Origin: an uncultured Lachnospiraceae bacterium
GTDB taxonomy: Bacteria; Bacillota; Clostridia; Lachnospirales; Lachnospiraceae
Length of the DNA: 57,976 bases
NCBI GenBank assembly: GCA_902766735.1
Contig: CACXEU010000015.1
Span: 1 to 57,976 of the forward strand
Direction: 5' to 3'
Shown: positions 9,607-18,987 of the stretch, piece by piece
Layout: each line of letters opens with the position of its first letter
How positions within the stretch are numbered: position 1 is the first letter of the stretch
The notes under the pieces: generated by a model
Database searches by the model: none
What the model was told of the DNA's origin: nothing
The model's input: the letters and a program-made list of their open reading frames with translations, nothing else
Program-made: the position numbers and the translations under genes

Positions 9607-10780
9607 TGGTAAAATGTTCCCTTTCCTCTTTTTCAAGATTGATATATTCCACTTTTCCTATGGGCTCTATACACTCAAAAGAACCCCGGAGACAATATTT
9701 CTTTTTAACAGATTCCATTTTAACATCTTTTTTCAATATTTTGTACCCCTTTTGCTCCAATTGTGCAAAATAATACAACATTTTGTGATGAAGTATTTGT
9801 TCTGCTTCCTTCGCAGACACATGAATAGTTTTCGGCTCCTTTTCATAGACCGTGTAAGTATGCATTCGAATCGGTAAATAGTAATTATCAAATAACGCCA
9901 TTGGTGAGGAACTCTTTTCTACATATTGATTCTCTTTTCCGGACATTTTTAAAACATATGACGCCGGGAAAGGGAAGAAAAACGTTCTTCTTTGGCTTGG
10001 ATCTACAACGATTTTTGTCTGATCAAGAAATTCTTTGTATTGATGAGTTACTTTTGCCTTAATATCACCATCAGCCATACAATTATGTGTTCCAATCACT
10101 TCATCTGATTCATTTTTTGTTTCTACAATTCCAGAAATCAGACACTCCCCTTTTTTCACTTGTTGTCCTTTCTTTACCATTGGCCGACCGTTTCTAGCAA
10201 TGATAGACACAATTGTACCGGAAACATTGGAAACTAAATGATAAGGCTTTGTTTCCTTCGTACTTATTTCTGATATATAATTTTCCTTGATATGAACAAT
10301 TAAATTTGTCCCTTTTATTTCGCAGCTGACCCAACTAATATCCGGATAATGGTTTCGAATCATGTTTTCAAGAACACTGCACTGTACTGCTGATTTTCGA
10401 ACGCCTTCCTGAAAGTTATTTTTATGAATAAAAGCCTTCAACTGTTCTTCGGTATAAGTATAATTACCATCGACTGAAATCTTCCAAATATATCTGGAAT
10501 TAAGCCATAAGCTAACCAGTATAATTACCGTTGCTATACCGAGTACTTTGATAACAGAAAAGGTGAATTTCGTGCGGATACCTTTTTCTTGATATGATTG
10601 GACCGGAATTTTTTCCTGTTCCAATAATTTTAAAAACCGAGATAAATTTCCAGCTTCAATTTCAAATGAGACCCTTTGATTATTTTCAATTATATTTTTT
10701 AGGCATACTCCTTCTCTACAATTCAAAATTCGATATAGATATTTCTTTTCTAAAAAGAATTTATAAAAATGATATTTCAT
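9593..10780 (-). CDS. yqfD: Sporulation protein YqfD
   Basis: Membrane protein of the YqfD/SpoIV family, needed for efficient sporulation in Bacillus. The ATG at 10780 has AGGA 7 nt upstream and gives 395 residues; more upstream ATGs (10810, 10831) lie inside yqfC and lack such a site. A single transmembrane helix sits near residues 75-95 (VIKVLGIATVIILVSLWLN), followed by a large outer domain with POTRA-like character (SVDGNYTYTEEQLKAFI) and family motifs such as VSNVSGTIVSIIARNG. It overlaps yqfC by 20 bp. Confidence 0.92.
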   Translation of the reverse strand: MKYHFYKFFLEKKYLYRILNCREGVCLKNIIENNQRVSFEIEAGNLSRFLKLLEQEKIPVQSYQEKGIRTKFTFSVIKVLGIATVIILVSLWLNSRYIWKISVDGNYTYTEEQLKAFIHKNNFQEGVRKSAVQCSVLENMIRNHYPDISWVSCEIKGTNLIVHIKENYISEISTKETKPYHLVSNVSGTIVSIIARNGRPMVKKGQQVKKGECLISGIVETKNESDEVIGTHNCMADGDIKAKVTHQYKEFLDQTKIVVDPSQRRTFFFPFPASYVLKMSGKENQYVEKSSSPMALFDNYYLPIRMHTYTVYEKEPKTIHVSAKEAEQILHHKMLYYFAQLEQKGYKILKKDVKMESVKKKYCLRGSFECIEPIGKVEYINLEKEEREHFTNECN

Positions 10781-11012
10781 GAATGCATCCTGAAAGAATA
10801 ATTGTTTCATTGTTATAATATGATATGACAAGATGCTCCCCTTTAATCGTTAAAGTATAACAATGACACTGAACTTTTATTTCTTCCGGTAAAAATAACA
10901 ATAATCGTTTATAATTTTCGATAATGAACTCTTTTTGTCCAATCATCTGGCATAACACTTCTTTCCCAATCACATCTCTCGGAAAATCATAAGAATTATC
11001 AACCTGAAACAT
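10761..11012 (-). CDS. yqfC: YabP/YqfC-family sporulation protein YqfC
   Basis: An 83-residue protein of the YabP/YqfC family. Expected features are present: an ENYKRLLLFLPEEI segment, a short beta-rich core (LTIKGEHLVISYYN) and a C-terminal ILSGCIHEISFL that matches the usual I.G.I..I.F ending. It is partnered with YqfD in spore-formers and probably made in the mother cell. The ribosome site is GAGAG. No confident promoter was identified in the 54 bp between it and the terminator at 11066-11097, although TATACT-like sequence is present. Confidence 0.88.
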   Translation of the reverse strand: MFQVDNSYDFPRDVIGKEVLCQMIGQKEFIIENYKRLLLFLPEEIKVQCHCYTLTIKGEHLVISYYNNETIILSGCIHEISFL

Positions 11013-11065
11013 ACAGAACTCTCGGACTTTTTTATAGTATATTCAAGGAACACTCCGGAATTAAC

Positions 11066-11097
11066 AAAACCTTCGGAAGAAAAATTCCGAAGGTTTT
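11066..11097 (-). terminator. Rho-independent terminator after the ECF/surface-protein operon
   Basis: A perfect 13-bp stem (AAAACCTTCGGAA, loop of 6, TTCCGAAGGTTTT) lies 54 bp beyond the stop of the second surface-protein gene. Both arms end in runs of A/T, so it could also act on the opposite strand. It insulates the cassette from yqfC. Confidence 0.85.
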
Positions 11098-11150
11098 AGC
11101 ATTCTGGTATAAGCCAATCCAGATCTGATTTTGTAAAGATTTTTAAGTGA

Positions 11151-13238
11151 TTATTTCTTGATTTTCACTGATATTTTTCTACTATATATCGCTTTGATTT
11201 TTTTATTATATCCGTTCCCTTTAATTCTATAATAATATCGCTTCCCCTTTTTTACATTGTAATCTTTGTATTTTAAAGTTCTTCCACTCTTAACTATTTT
11301 TATTCGCTTCATTTTTCCGTTCTTCTTAGAAGCTCTGTAAATCGTATATCCGGTTGCGCCGGCCACTCTTCCCCATGACAGCTTCACTGCACTTTTACCG
11401 AATCTTTTTGCTTTAAAACATAATGGAGCTAATAAACGCGGCATTTTATCGGATAGAATATATTTCGAATTATGTTTGATTGAAAATTCCATATATCCAT
11501 CCTTAGAACATTTTACATTCTTGTCTAATACTTCAGCCGATTTATCAAAATAACTTAATATCATTTGATTGTTAACTTTATATTTCTGTTTTAAATATTC
11601 ATCATTAATTCGCATCTTTACTTTTCCCGGAAGTTTTCCGTTTTTAGCAAAGCGCATTAACAAAATATAGGGATCATCTGCATACCCAAAATCTGTTCCC
11701 TTTTCTTTTGAAATGTCAACATGTAAATTAATCGTTTTACATTGTTTCTTTTTTATATCTGTTCCATGAAATACCCATTGCACATCTGAATCCTGAAAAA
11801 CAATTGTTTTATCAGCACCGGCAATTGCTTCAAATAATTTCTTGTCCGCATAATAATAATTTCGATAATCCAAAACCGCAACCTGACCATTCTTCATCTT
11901 GTTAATGGCCTGCAATGCTCCGGCGATATTAGCAGTCGAACCATAATAACTGATGTCAAACGCACTCTTTATTTGTATGGTAGGATTTGAAAAATCAGGA
12001 ACATCCAGTAAGGACTCTCTCAAAGAGGATTTTGAATTTTCTCCATAATATTGCTTTAGATTATCCGTTTCATACTCATCAAAAAATGTGATTGAATGAA
12101 TTTTATAATTTCCATCTACCGAATACGCACTAACCGGAAACGAAAAGATATATGTTCCTGACCGAATTGTTTTTTCAGAATCCCAGATTAAAATTTTTTT
12201 ATTTCCGTGATCATCCATTAACTTCAAAAAAATGCCACGAATTCCACCCTTACCTGTTTCAAGATCCATTTTTAGTTTTAATACATCCGGTGTAACAACT
12301 TTTTTTGAAATCACTTCTATCTTATTAATCTTTACAAAATTATCGACATATAGAGATTTTATTATTTCAATGGACTGTGTATATTTCGAATTATATAATT
12401 CTGCATGTTCTTCAGTTAACCATAGGACATTTCCCTCATTATCTCGAGCCGCTAAGGAACACAGTTGATATTTCCCCGGTTTAACGTATTTTGAAATTTC
12501 TAATTTGATTTTAATTTTTCCACTTTGTAAACTGTTTGATTTAATGCCATAGTTTGACCATTGTAAATAAATTATTTTGTCATCTTTATCTCGAAAGGCA
12601 AAATCAATGCTCTGCAGACCACTTCCAGCTTCAATCAAATCCATCGTTACGTCGATACATCCTTTAGTTACATCAATTCCACCACTGTTTTCCACAGAAA
12701 AAGATTGGATGACAGGAGCTGTTGCATCGATATGGGATGAACGGGTTATTCGAATCATTGTGGTGCTTTTACTTACCCAGTCGCCACCTTCCGATAAAGA
12801 ATATGAATTTTTATTTCCGTTCGCATCACTTAATTCAATCGATTCTATGAAATATTCATCCAACAATACTGCATGAGGATTATACATATCGTAAATATTT
12901 ACAGAAATATTATTTTTTCCAGAAAATAATGGTGCCGAATAAAAACTAAGGTTATTATCAACATTGGATGAATAAGTCACATAAAAAGTATTTTTCGTAT
13001 GAACACCAACCAACTTTATATTGATAAGAGTGACACCGGCTCCATCCTCGGTAATATCCAAACATAAATTCATTTTTCCATCTCCGTCAAGGTTCATAGG
13101 ATCATTGACAATTATGGAATTTAGTACCGGTTTCGTGATATCGTATGAGTTATCAGCGATTATCATTTTTGTATTACTAAACACTGTTGTAATGATTATA
13201 ACAGCTACTAAAAAGCCGCTAATCCATTGTTTCTTCAT
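11151..13238 (-). CDS. Secreted multidomain surface protein (Ig-like repeats, ZU5-like module, fibronectin type III)
   Basis: A 695-residue exported protein. Residues 1-29 are a signal peptide (basic MKKQ, hydrophobic FLVAVIIITTVFS). Three beta-sandwich repeats follow at about 34-165, 170-290 and 300-400, each with a DITEDGAGV- or DLIEAGSGL-type turn and a GNY/GKY strand near its end. A ZU5-like module spans about 433-600 (FQDSDVQWVFHGTDI, GKLPGKVKMRI, HNSKYILSDKMPRL). A basic fibronectin type III domain ends the protein (ATGYTIYRASKKNGKMKRI). There is no LPxTG, lipobox or C-terminal membrane helix, so retention on the wall may rely on the very basic C-terminus. It is a paralogue of the next gene upstream. 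Confidence 0.85.
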   Translation of the reverse strand: MKKQWISGFLVAVIIITTVFSNTKMIIADNSYDITKPVLNSIIVNDPMNLDGDGKMNLCLDITEDGAGVTLINIKLVGVHTKNTFYVTYSSNVDNNLSFYSAPLFSGKNNISVNIYDMYNPHAVLLDEYFIESIELSDANGNKNSYSLSEGGDWVSKSTTMIRITRSSHIDATAPVIQSFSVENSGGIDVTKGCIDVTMDLIEAGSGLQSIDFAFRDKDDKIIYLQWSNYGIKSNSLQSGKIKIKLEISKYVKPGKYQLCSLAARDNEGNVLWLTEEHAELYNSKYTQSIEIIKSLYVDNFVKINKIEVISKKVVTPDVLKLKMDLETGKGGIRGIFLKLMDDHGNKKILIWDSEKTIRSGTYIFSFPVSAYSVDGNYKIHSITFFDEYETDNLKQYYGENSKSSLRESLLDVPDFSNPTIQIKSAFDISYYGSTANIAGALQAINKMKNGQVAVLDYRNYYYADKKLFEAIAGADKTIVFQDSDVQWVFHGTDIKKKQCKTINLHVDISKEKGTDFGYADDPYILLMRFAKNGKLPGKVKMRINDEYLKQKYKVNNQMILSYFDKSAEVLDKNVKCSKDGYMEFSIKHNSKYILSDKMPRLLAPLCFKAKRFGKSAVKLSWGRVAGATGYTIYRASKKNGKMKRIKIVKSGRTLKYKDYNVKKGKRYYYRIKGNGYNKKIKAIYSRKISVKIKK

Positions 13239-13271
13239 GAATTGTTCTCTCCATTCTCCATAACTTAATAA

Positions 13272-15338
13272 TTATTTTGTTTTCACAACTATTTTTTTGC
13301 TATAAATAGATTTCACACCTTTGGTTCTACTGATTGCCTTTAATCGATAATAGTATTTCTTTCCGCTTCGTAAATTCTTGTCCGTAAACTTTAATGTTTT
13401 AAAACTTTTGATTGTTTTAATCTTTTTCATATTTCCCTTGACAGAATCGCCGCGGTAAATATCATAGCCTTCCGCACAAAAGACTTTATTCCATTTCAAT
13501 GTTATGGAAGTCCTTGTTTTCTTCTTAACAGCAAAGGACTTTGGCGAAGCCAGACGTGGCATTTTATCCGATAAAATATATGTTGAATTATGTGAAATAG
13601 ATATTTCTGCGAAACCGTCCTCTTTAATCTGTACATTCTTATCTAACACATTCGGTAATTTTTTCATGTAGCTTAATATCATATCATCATTCACTTTATA
13701 CTTAGCACTTAAGTAGTTGGTATTTACTCGGATCTTTGCAGTCCCCGGTAAAACCCCATTGGATGCAAACTTTACTTTTAACACATATTTGTCATTTGCA
13801 AATCCATATTTTTTTCCGCTTTCTCTTGAGATTTTCGTTTTCAAGTCAATGGTCTTGCAACGACTTTTTTTCACGTTTTTCCCATTAAAAATCCACTGAA
13901 CATCACTATTTTGAAATACAAGAGTGATATTTTTACCGGTAATGGCTTCAAAGACCTTTTTATCTACTTTAGTTTGATAGGAATAATCGAGTACGGCAAT
14001 TTGTCCTTCTTTCAGGTTTTTGATAACCTGCATAATTTTTGTAGAATTGGAAAGTGAGCCATAATAAGAAACATTATAAGGTGATTTAACAACAAACTTA
14101 TCATCGTTTAATCGACTATTGAGAGAATACTCCTCTTTTACCGTAGAAACATCACTTTCATTCCAATAATCTGTAATTCCATAAGCACTATAAAAGCTAA
14201 TATTTATTATACGATATTCTCCACTTTGTGTATAAGGACTAATCGGAAACGATATATTATAAATCCCGGTAGTTAAATCCTTTTGTAATTTGGCATCTAA
14301 AAAATAAACTCTGCCTTCCTGATTTTCAATACTACACCTCACATTCGAAATAGACGGATTATCGGTTTTTACCTTAATACGTAATTTTAAAACATTAGGG
14401 GTCGTGATATTATTCTTTAATATTTTTGCATTCTCTAATTGTGGTTCTATCATTTCCTCTGCATTCACTTTTGTAACCGTGATGGAATTAGTGAATTGAC
14501 TGTTATTAAACGGAGAAATGTGCATTGTTGCAGAGTTCCCATACCTATCAGTGCATTGAATCTCTGATAAATAATAAGTTCCTTTCTTGGCATTTCCCAT
14601 CATGTAGTATTCAGGAATAAAATTCACTTTTCGTTTTCCATTGATCCTTCCTGTCTGGTCATAACAATAAAAAATAACCTTGTCTTCTCCCATTTGATAA
14701 GTTAAAACAATCTCTTTTACACCCGTTTCATCTTCACAATCAATTTCAACATTACAGAATGCACCTAACTTGATATTATTGTTGTTAGGTATCTTAAATG
14801 ATTTAATAATCGGAGAAGATACATCCGTAATTTTAGATGTAACAATCTTGAATTCTAATGTAGACTTATCTTCCCATTCATGTCGAAATCCTAGGGAATC
14901 ACAATAACTATTGTTATTTGCATCATATAGAAAAATGTCTTCAATCACATAGGTGTCCTGCGGTAACTTTGCTTTTTTCAAATCAAAAATTAAAGAGTGA
15001 ACTCCCGTAAAAAGCGGATTACACTTATGACCTAAACAGTCTACCTCTCCTGCTACATAAGTAAATGAGACCTCTCGTTTCGTTTTTTCACCTCGAAATT
15101 TAAAAGTAGCTCTGGTAACTCCTAATCCTTCTTCCGTAAGATCTACATTCATTTTGAATTTGGAATCACCGGTTAATTTTTCAGCATTTTCAATCGTATA
15201 ACGATTAAGAATCGGTATATCATCATCATATGTAATATCACCTTTTGTGATATAAAAATTTGAGAGTGTTGTGGATGTAATAACCATCAACACAACCAGA
15301 GCACTAATTAGTTTTTTTATTTGATTTCTATGTATCAT
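13272..15338 (-). CDS. Secreted multidomain surface protein, paralogue of the downstream gene
   Basis: A 688-residue exported protein of the same architecture: N-terminal signal segment (about residues 9-27, LISALVVLMVITSTTLSNF), three Ig-like repeats with the conserved turn DLTEEGLGV in the first, a ZU5-like module (FQNSDVQWIFNGKNV, GVLPGTAKIRV, HNSTYILSDKMPRL) and a basic C-terminal fibronectin type III domain (AEGYDIYRGDSVKG). The ZU5-like and Fn3 parts are much closer to the partner than the Ig repeats, so the pair looks like a tandem duplication with diverging outer repeats. AGGAGG precedes the ATG. It is 33 bp upstream of its paralogue and 12 bp after the anti-sigma gene. Confidence 0.85.
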   Translation of the reverse strand: MIHRNQIKKLISALVVLMVITSTTLSNFYITKGDITYDDDIPILNRYTIENAEKLTGDSKFKMNVDLTEEGLGVTRATFKFRGEKTKREVSFTYVAGEVDCLGHKCNPLFTGVHSLIFDLKKAKLPQDTYVIEDIFLYDANNNSYCDSLGFRHEWEDKSTLEFKIVTSKITDVSSPIIKSFKIPNNNNIKLGAFCNVEIDCEDETGVKEIVLTYQMGEDKVIFYCYDQTGRINGKRKVNFIPEYYMMGNAKKGTYYLSEIQCTDRYGNSATMHISPFNNSQFTNSITVTKVNAEEMIEPQLENAKILKNNITTPNVLKLRIKVKTDNPSISNVRCSIENQEGRVYFLDAKLQKDLTTGIYNISFPISPYTQSGEYRIINISFYSAYGITDYWNESDVSTVKEEYSLNSRLNDDKFVVKSPYNVSYYGSLSNSTKIMQVIKNLKEGQIAVLDYSYQTKVDKKVFEAITGKNITLVFQNSDVQWIFNGKNVKKSRCKTIDLKTKISRESGKKYGFANDKYVLKVKFASNGVLPGTAKIRVNTNYLSAKYKVNDDMILSYMKKLPNVLDKNVQIKEDGFAEISISHNSTYILSDKMPRLASPKSFAVKKKTRTSITLKWNKVFCAEGYDIYRGDSVKGNMKKIKTIKSFKTLKFTDKNLRSGKKYYYRLKAISRTKGVKSIYSKKIVVKTK

Positions 15339-15350
15339 AATTCTTTCCTC

Positions 15351-16442
15351 CTATTCCCAAATCATTGGAACTTTCTTATCCTGCGTGAGATTCTTTTCAA
15401 AGTTTTCAAGATCCAATGGGTCATCCCCAATTTTTTCTTGATTCTGTTCCATTTCCTTAAAATCAATCTCAAAGGTTCTGATATATAAATAATCAGGTTC
15501 CTTTTCAGGGATTTGATAAATCATTTCAGCGGTATTGTCTGTTTCAACCACATCATTATCTTCAACAGTTCCGCAATTAGAACCTCCCAAGAACAACAAA
15601 TCCTCTTTTTCTGTAGCAATATTTAAAAAACGGAATTTGTTCGAATCTTTATTTTTCAATTCTTGACATATAACCTTCATATACCACGAATTCAATTCAA
15701 TCAATTCTATCTTATAAAATCCATCATTATAAATTTTCTGATTCTTCATCTTACAGCTTTTTGTGTGATAGATGTACTTAGGAGTTAATGTTAGTGTCGT
15801 GTGCTTTTCTAACAGTTCCCCATCATCTTTTGAACGATCTATATATAGAACTGTCGCATCAAATGTGAATTCTTTGTTCTTAAAGTCTTTCCACATTTCC
15901 TTGTTTGCAAAAATCAAGGAAGCCAGATAATATTCACCGGTATTTACAAACATTTCTGTGTAAAAATCATATACCTGTTTTTTTTCTTTTAAAGTTATTT
16001 CATACCCAACCAATTCGAATCTGTTAGCATCATCAATCAGTTTTAACTTAAAGTCAACTCCATGGTCTTTGAATGCTGCTTCCTTAATTTCTAAATAACA
16101 ATCATCTTCTAAAAGAACTTTTTTCTGAATATCAATGCTATAGTCTTTCAAATCATGATCATACTTTGTTTCCACAGAACGGAAAAAATATTCATATAAA
16201 CTTCCAACACCTGCTTTAATGCTGTTATAATTTACAGCACAAATAATCAAAAGAAAACAGGCAGCAATTGCTGCAACTCTGGAAAAACGAACTACATGAT
16301 GTTTTTTTTGCTTGTCTGATTCCATCTGTATTTTGATGTTGTCTTTTATTTTGTTTTTCATTTCATCTGATGCTTTATAAGGATCAAATGTATTCTGAAA
16401 CATTTGCCTTAGTTCTAAAGAATCATTATTTTCTTTTTTCAT
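15351..16442 (-). CDS. Membrane-anchored anti-sigma factor-like protein (DUF4179-type)
   Basis: A 363-residue single-pass protein. The cytosolic N-terminus (residues 1-54; LRQMFQNTFDPYKASDEMKNKI) would contact the sigma factor, a transmembrane helix spans about 55-71, and the outer domain (75 onward) has the beta-rich look of DUF4179/DUF5643 proteins paired with ECF sigma factors. I use the ATG at 16442, which overlaps the sigma stop (TGATG) and has GGAGG at 7 nt; an in-frame TTG one codon earlier is possible. Function is inferred from position and topology; no classical zinc anti-sigma HxxxCxxC motif is present. Confidence 0.8.
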   Translation of the reverse strand: MKKENNDSLELRQMFQNTFDPYKASDEMKNKIKDNIKIQMESDKQKKHHVVRFSRVAAIAACFLLIICAVNYNSIKAGVGSLYEYFFRSVETKYDHDLKDYSIDIQKKVLLEDDCYLEIKEAAFKDHGVDFKLKLIDDANRFELVGYEITLKEKKQVYDFYTEMFVNTGEYYLASLIFANKEMWKDFKNKEFTFDATVLYIDRSKDDGELLEKHTTLTLTPKYIYHTKSCKMKNQKIYNDGFYKIELIELNSWYMKVICQELKNKDSNKFRFLNIATEKEDLLFLGGSNCGTVEDNDVVETDNTAEMIYQIPEKEPDYLYIRTFEIDFKEMEQNQEKIGDDPLDLENFEKNLTQDKKVPMIWE

Positions 16443-16927
16443 CAATACCCCTCCTTTTCCAACAAGATTTTTAGTTGTTTCCGTCCTCTGTCTAAAAGTG
16501 TATAAATACTTGACGGACGTTTCTTTAACAAGTCAGAAATGTAATCAACGGAATATTCCTCATAGTAGTAAAGATATAACACAGACTTATATTTATCCGG
16601 AAGTTTCATCAGATATGGGATTAAATCCTGTGTTTCTTTTTCCTCTTGAGGAATATCAAAATCTAATTCCGCTGTTTTCGTTTTATGAGAAGACTTCGAT
16701 AAATTAATACACTGATTAATTGTTACTCGGATTAGCCATGCTTTTTTATGTTCTTCACTTTTAAAAATCGGTTGACCGGCAAATTTTATAAACACATCCT
16801 GAATAATATCCTCTGCGTCTTCCATATTTCCCACATGGGAATACGCCAAACGTAGGAGCATTGTACTGTATTTATCTACAATTTGTTCCACATCAGCCCA
16901 ATGATATGTTTTATCTTTTGATATCAT
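16442..16927 (-). CDS. ECF-subfamily RNA polymerase sigma factor
   Basis: A 161-residue sigma-70-like factor with only regions 2 and 4. Region 2 is visible at about residues 20-60 (YSHVGNMEDAEDIIQDVFIK) and region 4 at about 105-155 (LPDKYKSVLYLYYYEEYSVD, then an HTH ending LLDRGRKQLK). It heads the four-gene unit with its anti-sigma and two surface proteins, so these surface proteins are its likely regulon. AAAGGG precedes the ATG. No clear ECF -35 (GAAC-type) was found on the coding strand upstream; a TATTAT lies about 30 bp before the start without a convincing -35. Confidence 0.92.
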   Translation of the reverse strand: MISKDKTYHWADVEQIVDKYSTMLLRLAYSHVGNMEDAEDIIQDVFIKFAGQPIFKSEEHKKAWLIRVTINQCINLSKSSHKTKTAELDFDIPQEEKETQDLIPYLMKLPDKYKSVLYLYYYEEYSVDYISDLLKKRPSSIYTLLDRGRKQLKILLEKEGY

Positions 16928-17050
16928 TATAAAAGCCCTTTCTTTTGATGCATCTACCTATAATACAACTCAAAACAACAAAATATCTCAAAAAAAATTA
17001 TTTTTTTATTTTTTTAATTAATTAAAAATGGTCGGGAACTTTTTAACATA

Positions 17051-17081
17051 AAAAAACCGGAACCAAAAGTTCCGGCTTTTT
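17051..17081 (-). terminator. Rho-independent terminator of rpsU
   Basis: On the minus strand, AAGCCGGAAC pairs with GTTCCGGTTT across a five-base loop and runs into a stretch of T residues. It lies 9 bp after the rpsU stop and separates rpsU from the ECF cassette. Confidence 0.9.
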
Positions 17082-17089
17082 ATCATTAA

Positions 17090-17266
17090 TTAATTATATT
17101 TGCGCTTTCTAGCGGCTTCTGACTTTTTCTTACGCTTTACGCTTGGTTTTTCGTAATGTTCACGCTTACGAATTTCCTGCTGGATACCAGCTTTTGCGCA
17201 ATTTCTCTTGAATCTACGTAATGCACTGTCGATAGATTCATTTTCTTTTACGATAACGCTTGACAT
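17090..17266 (-). CDS. rpsU: 30S ribosomal protein S21
   Basis: A 58-residue basic protein: starts [20 protein letters not shown], has the conserved [16 protein letters not shown] core and ends in a Lys/Arg-rich tail ([15 protein letters not shown]). S21 assists 16S rRNA base-pairing during initiation. GGGAGG lies 10 nt before the ATG. It has its own promoter and terminator and so is a single-gene unit here. Confidence 0.97.
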   Translation of the reverse strand: MSSVIVKENESIDSALRRFKRNCAKAGIQQEIRKREHYEKPSVKRKKKSEAARKRKYN

Positions 17267-17334
17267 TCTTTCCTGACCTCCCTTCAGTTATAGATTCCTA
17301 AAACTGTAGGTATTTGTGTTAAAACACAAAAAAT

Positions 17335-17362
17335 ATTATATCACAAATTTCAGCATCGTCAA
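17335..17362 (-). promoter_or_regulatory. Sigma-A promoter of rpsU
   Basis: Minus-strand TTGACG (17362-17357), 16-bp spacer, TATAAT (17340-17335). The roughly 65-nt leader contains a short hairpin (TTTGTG/CACAAA at about 17313-17330) and a CCTA/TAGG inverted pair, then the ribosome site. Confidence 0.8.
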
Positions 17363-17409
17363 TACCTTTTTCATAAAGTTATGGTAGGAATATCCCTTAT
17401 GAGCACTCC

Positions 17410-18957
17410 TTATCCCCTACGAATACTCTTCAGACACTGAAATTCCAGAATTCCATAAACAATCATACCGCATAGTACTTTTACCGCCATAACAATGATT
17501 GGAATGGAAATAAATTTCCCAATAATAAAATCAACAAGCAAAATGGCAATGCCCATAACCAATGCATTTAGAATATGATTTATCACATTTTCCTTCAATC
17601 GGATTGTGCACGGGATGTGTTTCTTAATATAAATCGCATTGAGAATAAAGATTAACAATGCAAAGGTCAAATCACCAATTAAAATCACATAAACATTCCA
17701 ATCTGTCTGGAATAAAAGAATAATTACCAATCCAATATGAAGTACCAAGGAAATAAAACTATTGATTACCGGTATTCTGAAATGATTGGTCCCCTGTAAA
17801 ATCGATGTTGATATGGTGGAAAAGGAATAAAATACTGCTCCGCAGGAACCAAATAACATCAATCGAACAGCCACATTGGTGTAACTTCCCAAGGCCGGGA
17901 ATAACACTTCCATGATTTCTCTGGAACAAACAGATAATCCTACCGCTGCTGGGAAAACAATCAAGGAAGTCATACTAATCAGTTTATTAATGTAATTATC
18001 TAGATTCTCCTGATTTTTTTCTGCAAATGCTCTACTGATTCTCGGAATCAAAGAAACACCGAAGGCTGTAGCCATTCCTATCGGCAGATTAATCATCTGG
18101 GTATACTGTGTATTAAAAATCCCCTGTAAATCCGTAATAGTCTTAGAAGTAAATCCCTTCTGCAGCATTATTTTCGGAAAAATCAAATCATCCAATGTAT
18201 ATCCAACCTGATAAATAGTCTGACTGAAAATAATTGGCAACATCATTAAAATCAATAGCTTGGCAATGTTTTTAAATTCATCCAGCGTAATATGAATTTC
18301 GTTTTTGTTCCTTTTTTTCAGATATATCCCAAAGATAATCAATAATGCCGTCAAAGCTCCGGCTAGAGTTCCGGTAGTTCCACCGGCGGATCGTACCGCT
18401 GCCAGATTATCTGTATCCGCGACTACTTTCACAAGGTACAATGCTCCTACAACACTGATTACCGCATTCATAATCTGTTCCAAAACCTGAGAAACTGATG
18501 TTGGCAACATATTTCCGTAGCCCTGAAAATATCCACGAAAACATCCAAGAACCGAAACAATTAATGTAGTCGGTGCCAGAATTCTCAAGGACATTTGAAT
18601 TCCATCTTTATGATATTGATCTGCCAGAAAATCTGCTCCAAAATATAATCCCATAGAAGCAATCAATCCTAACAATAATGAAATCACCAAGGCAACTCTA
18701 AAAACTCTTTTTCCAGCATCTTTGTCCTCAATACTTTTTTCAGCGATCAGTTTCGAAATGGAAACCGGCATACTGTATGAGGAAAGGGTTAAGGCAATAC
18801 TGTAAATTCCAAATGCAACAGAATAAATCCCATTCCCTGTGTTACCCAAAATATTGGCCATTGGTATTCTATACACAAAACCAATGGCCTTAGTAATCAA
18901 ACCAGCTGAAGCAAGAATCGCCGCCTGTATCGTAACCGATCTTCCTTCTTTACTCAT
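17410..18957 (-). CDS. Polysaccharide/lipid II flippase of the MurJ-SpoVB-YtgP group
   Basis: A 515-residue polytopic membrane protein with about 14 hydrophobic segments and the MOP-exporter N-terminus (GLITKAIGFVYRIPMANILG). Members flip lipid-linked cell-wall precursors across the membrane; MurJ/YtgP acts in growth and SpoVB in cortex synthesis. Motifs such as SYSMPVSISKLIAE and FFRGYFQGYGNM-like CFRGYFQGYGNMLPTSVSQV match the SpoVB/YtgP branch, but I cannot choose between the two roles. It follows alaS by 30 bp and has AAAGGA before its ATG. Confidence 0.88.
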   Translation of the reverse strand: MSKEGRSVTIQAAILASAGLITKAIGFVYRIPMANILGNTGNGIYSVAFGIYSIALTLSSYSMPVSISKLIAEKSIEDKDAGKRVFRVALVISLLLGLIASMGLYFGADFLADQYHKDGIQMSLRILAPTTLIVSVLGCFRGYFQGYGNMLPTSVSQVLEQIMNAVISVVGALYLVKVVADTDNLAAVRSAGGTTGTLAGALTALLIIFGIYLKKRNKNEIHITLDEFKNIAKLLILMMLPIIFSQTIYQVGYTLDDLIFPKIMLQKGFTSKTITDLQGIFNTQYTQMINLPIGMATAFGVSLIPRISRAFAEKNQENLDNYINKLISMTSLIVFPAAVGLSVCSREIMEVLFPALGSYTNVAVRLMLFGSCGAVFYSFSTISTSILQGTNHFRIPVINSFISLVLHIGLVIILLFQTDWNVYVILIGDLTFALLIFILNAIYIKKHIPCTIRLKENVINHILNALVMGIAILLVDFIIGKFISIPIIVMAVKVLCGMIVYGILEFQCLKSIRRG

Positions 18958-18987
18958 TTAACAATCCTTTTCTTTCTTTATCCAAAC

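Noticed and set aside
11151..15338. Sortase-anchored surface proteins
   Set aside because: No LPxTG-like motif, hydrophobic C-terminal helix or positive tail in the sorting-signal arrangement; no sortase gene nearby.
17033..17048. GGGAAC-type ECF -35 near the sigma gene
   Set aside because: It reads on the plus strand toward the rpsU terminator, opposite to the sigma operon.
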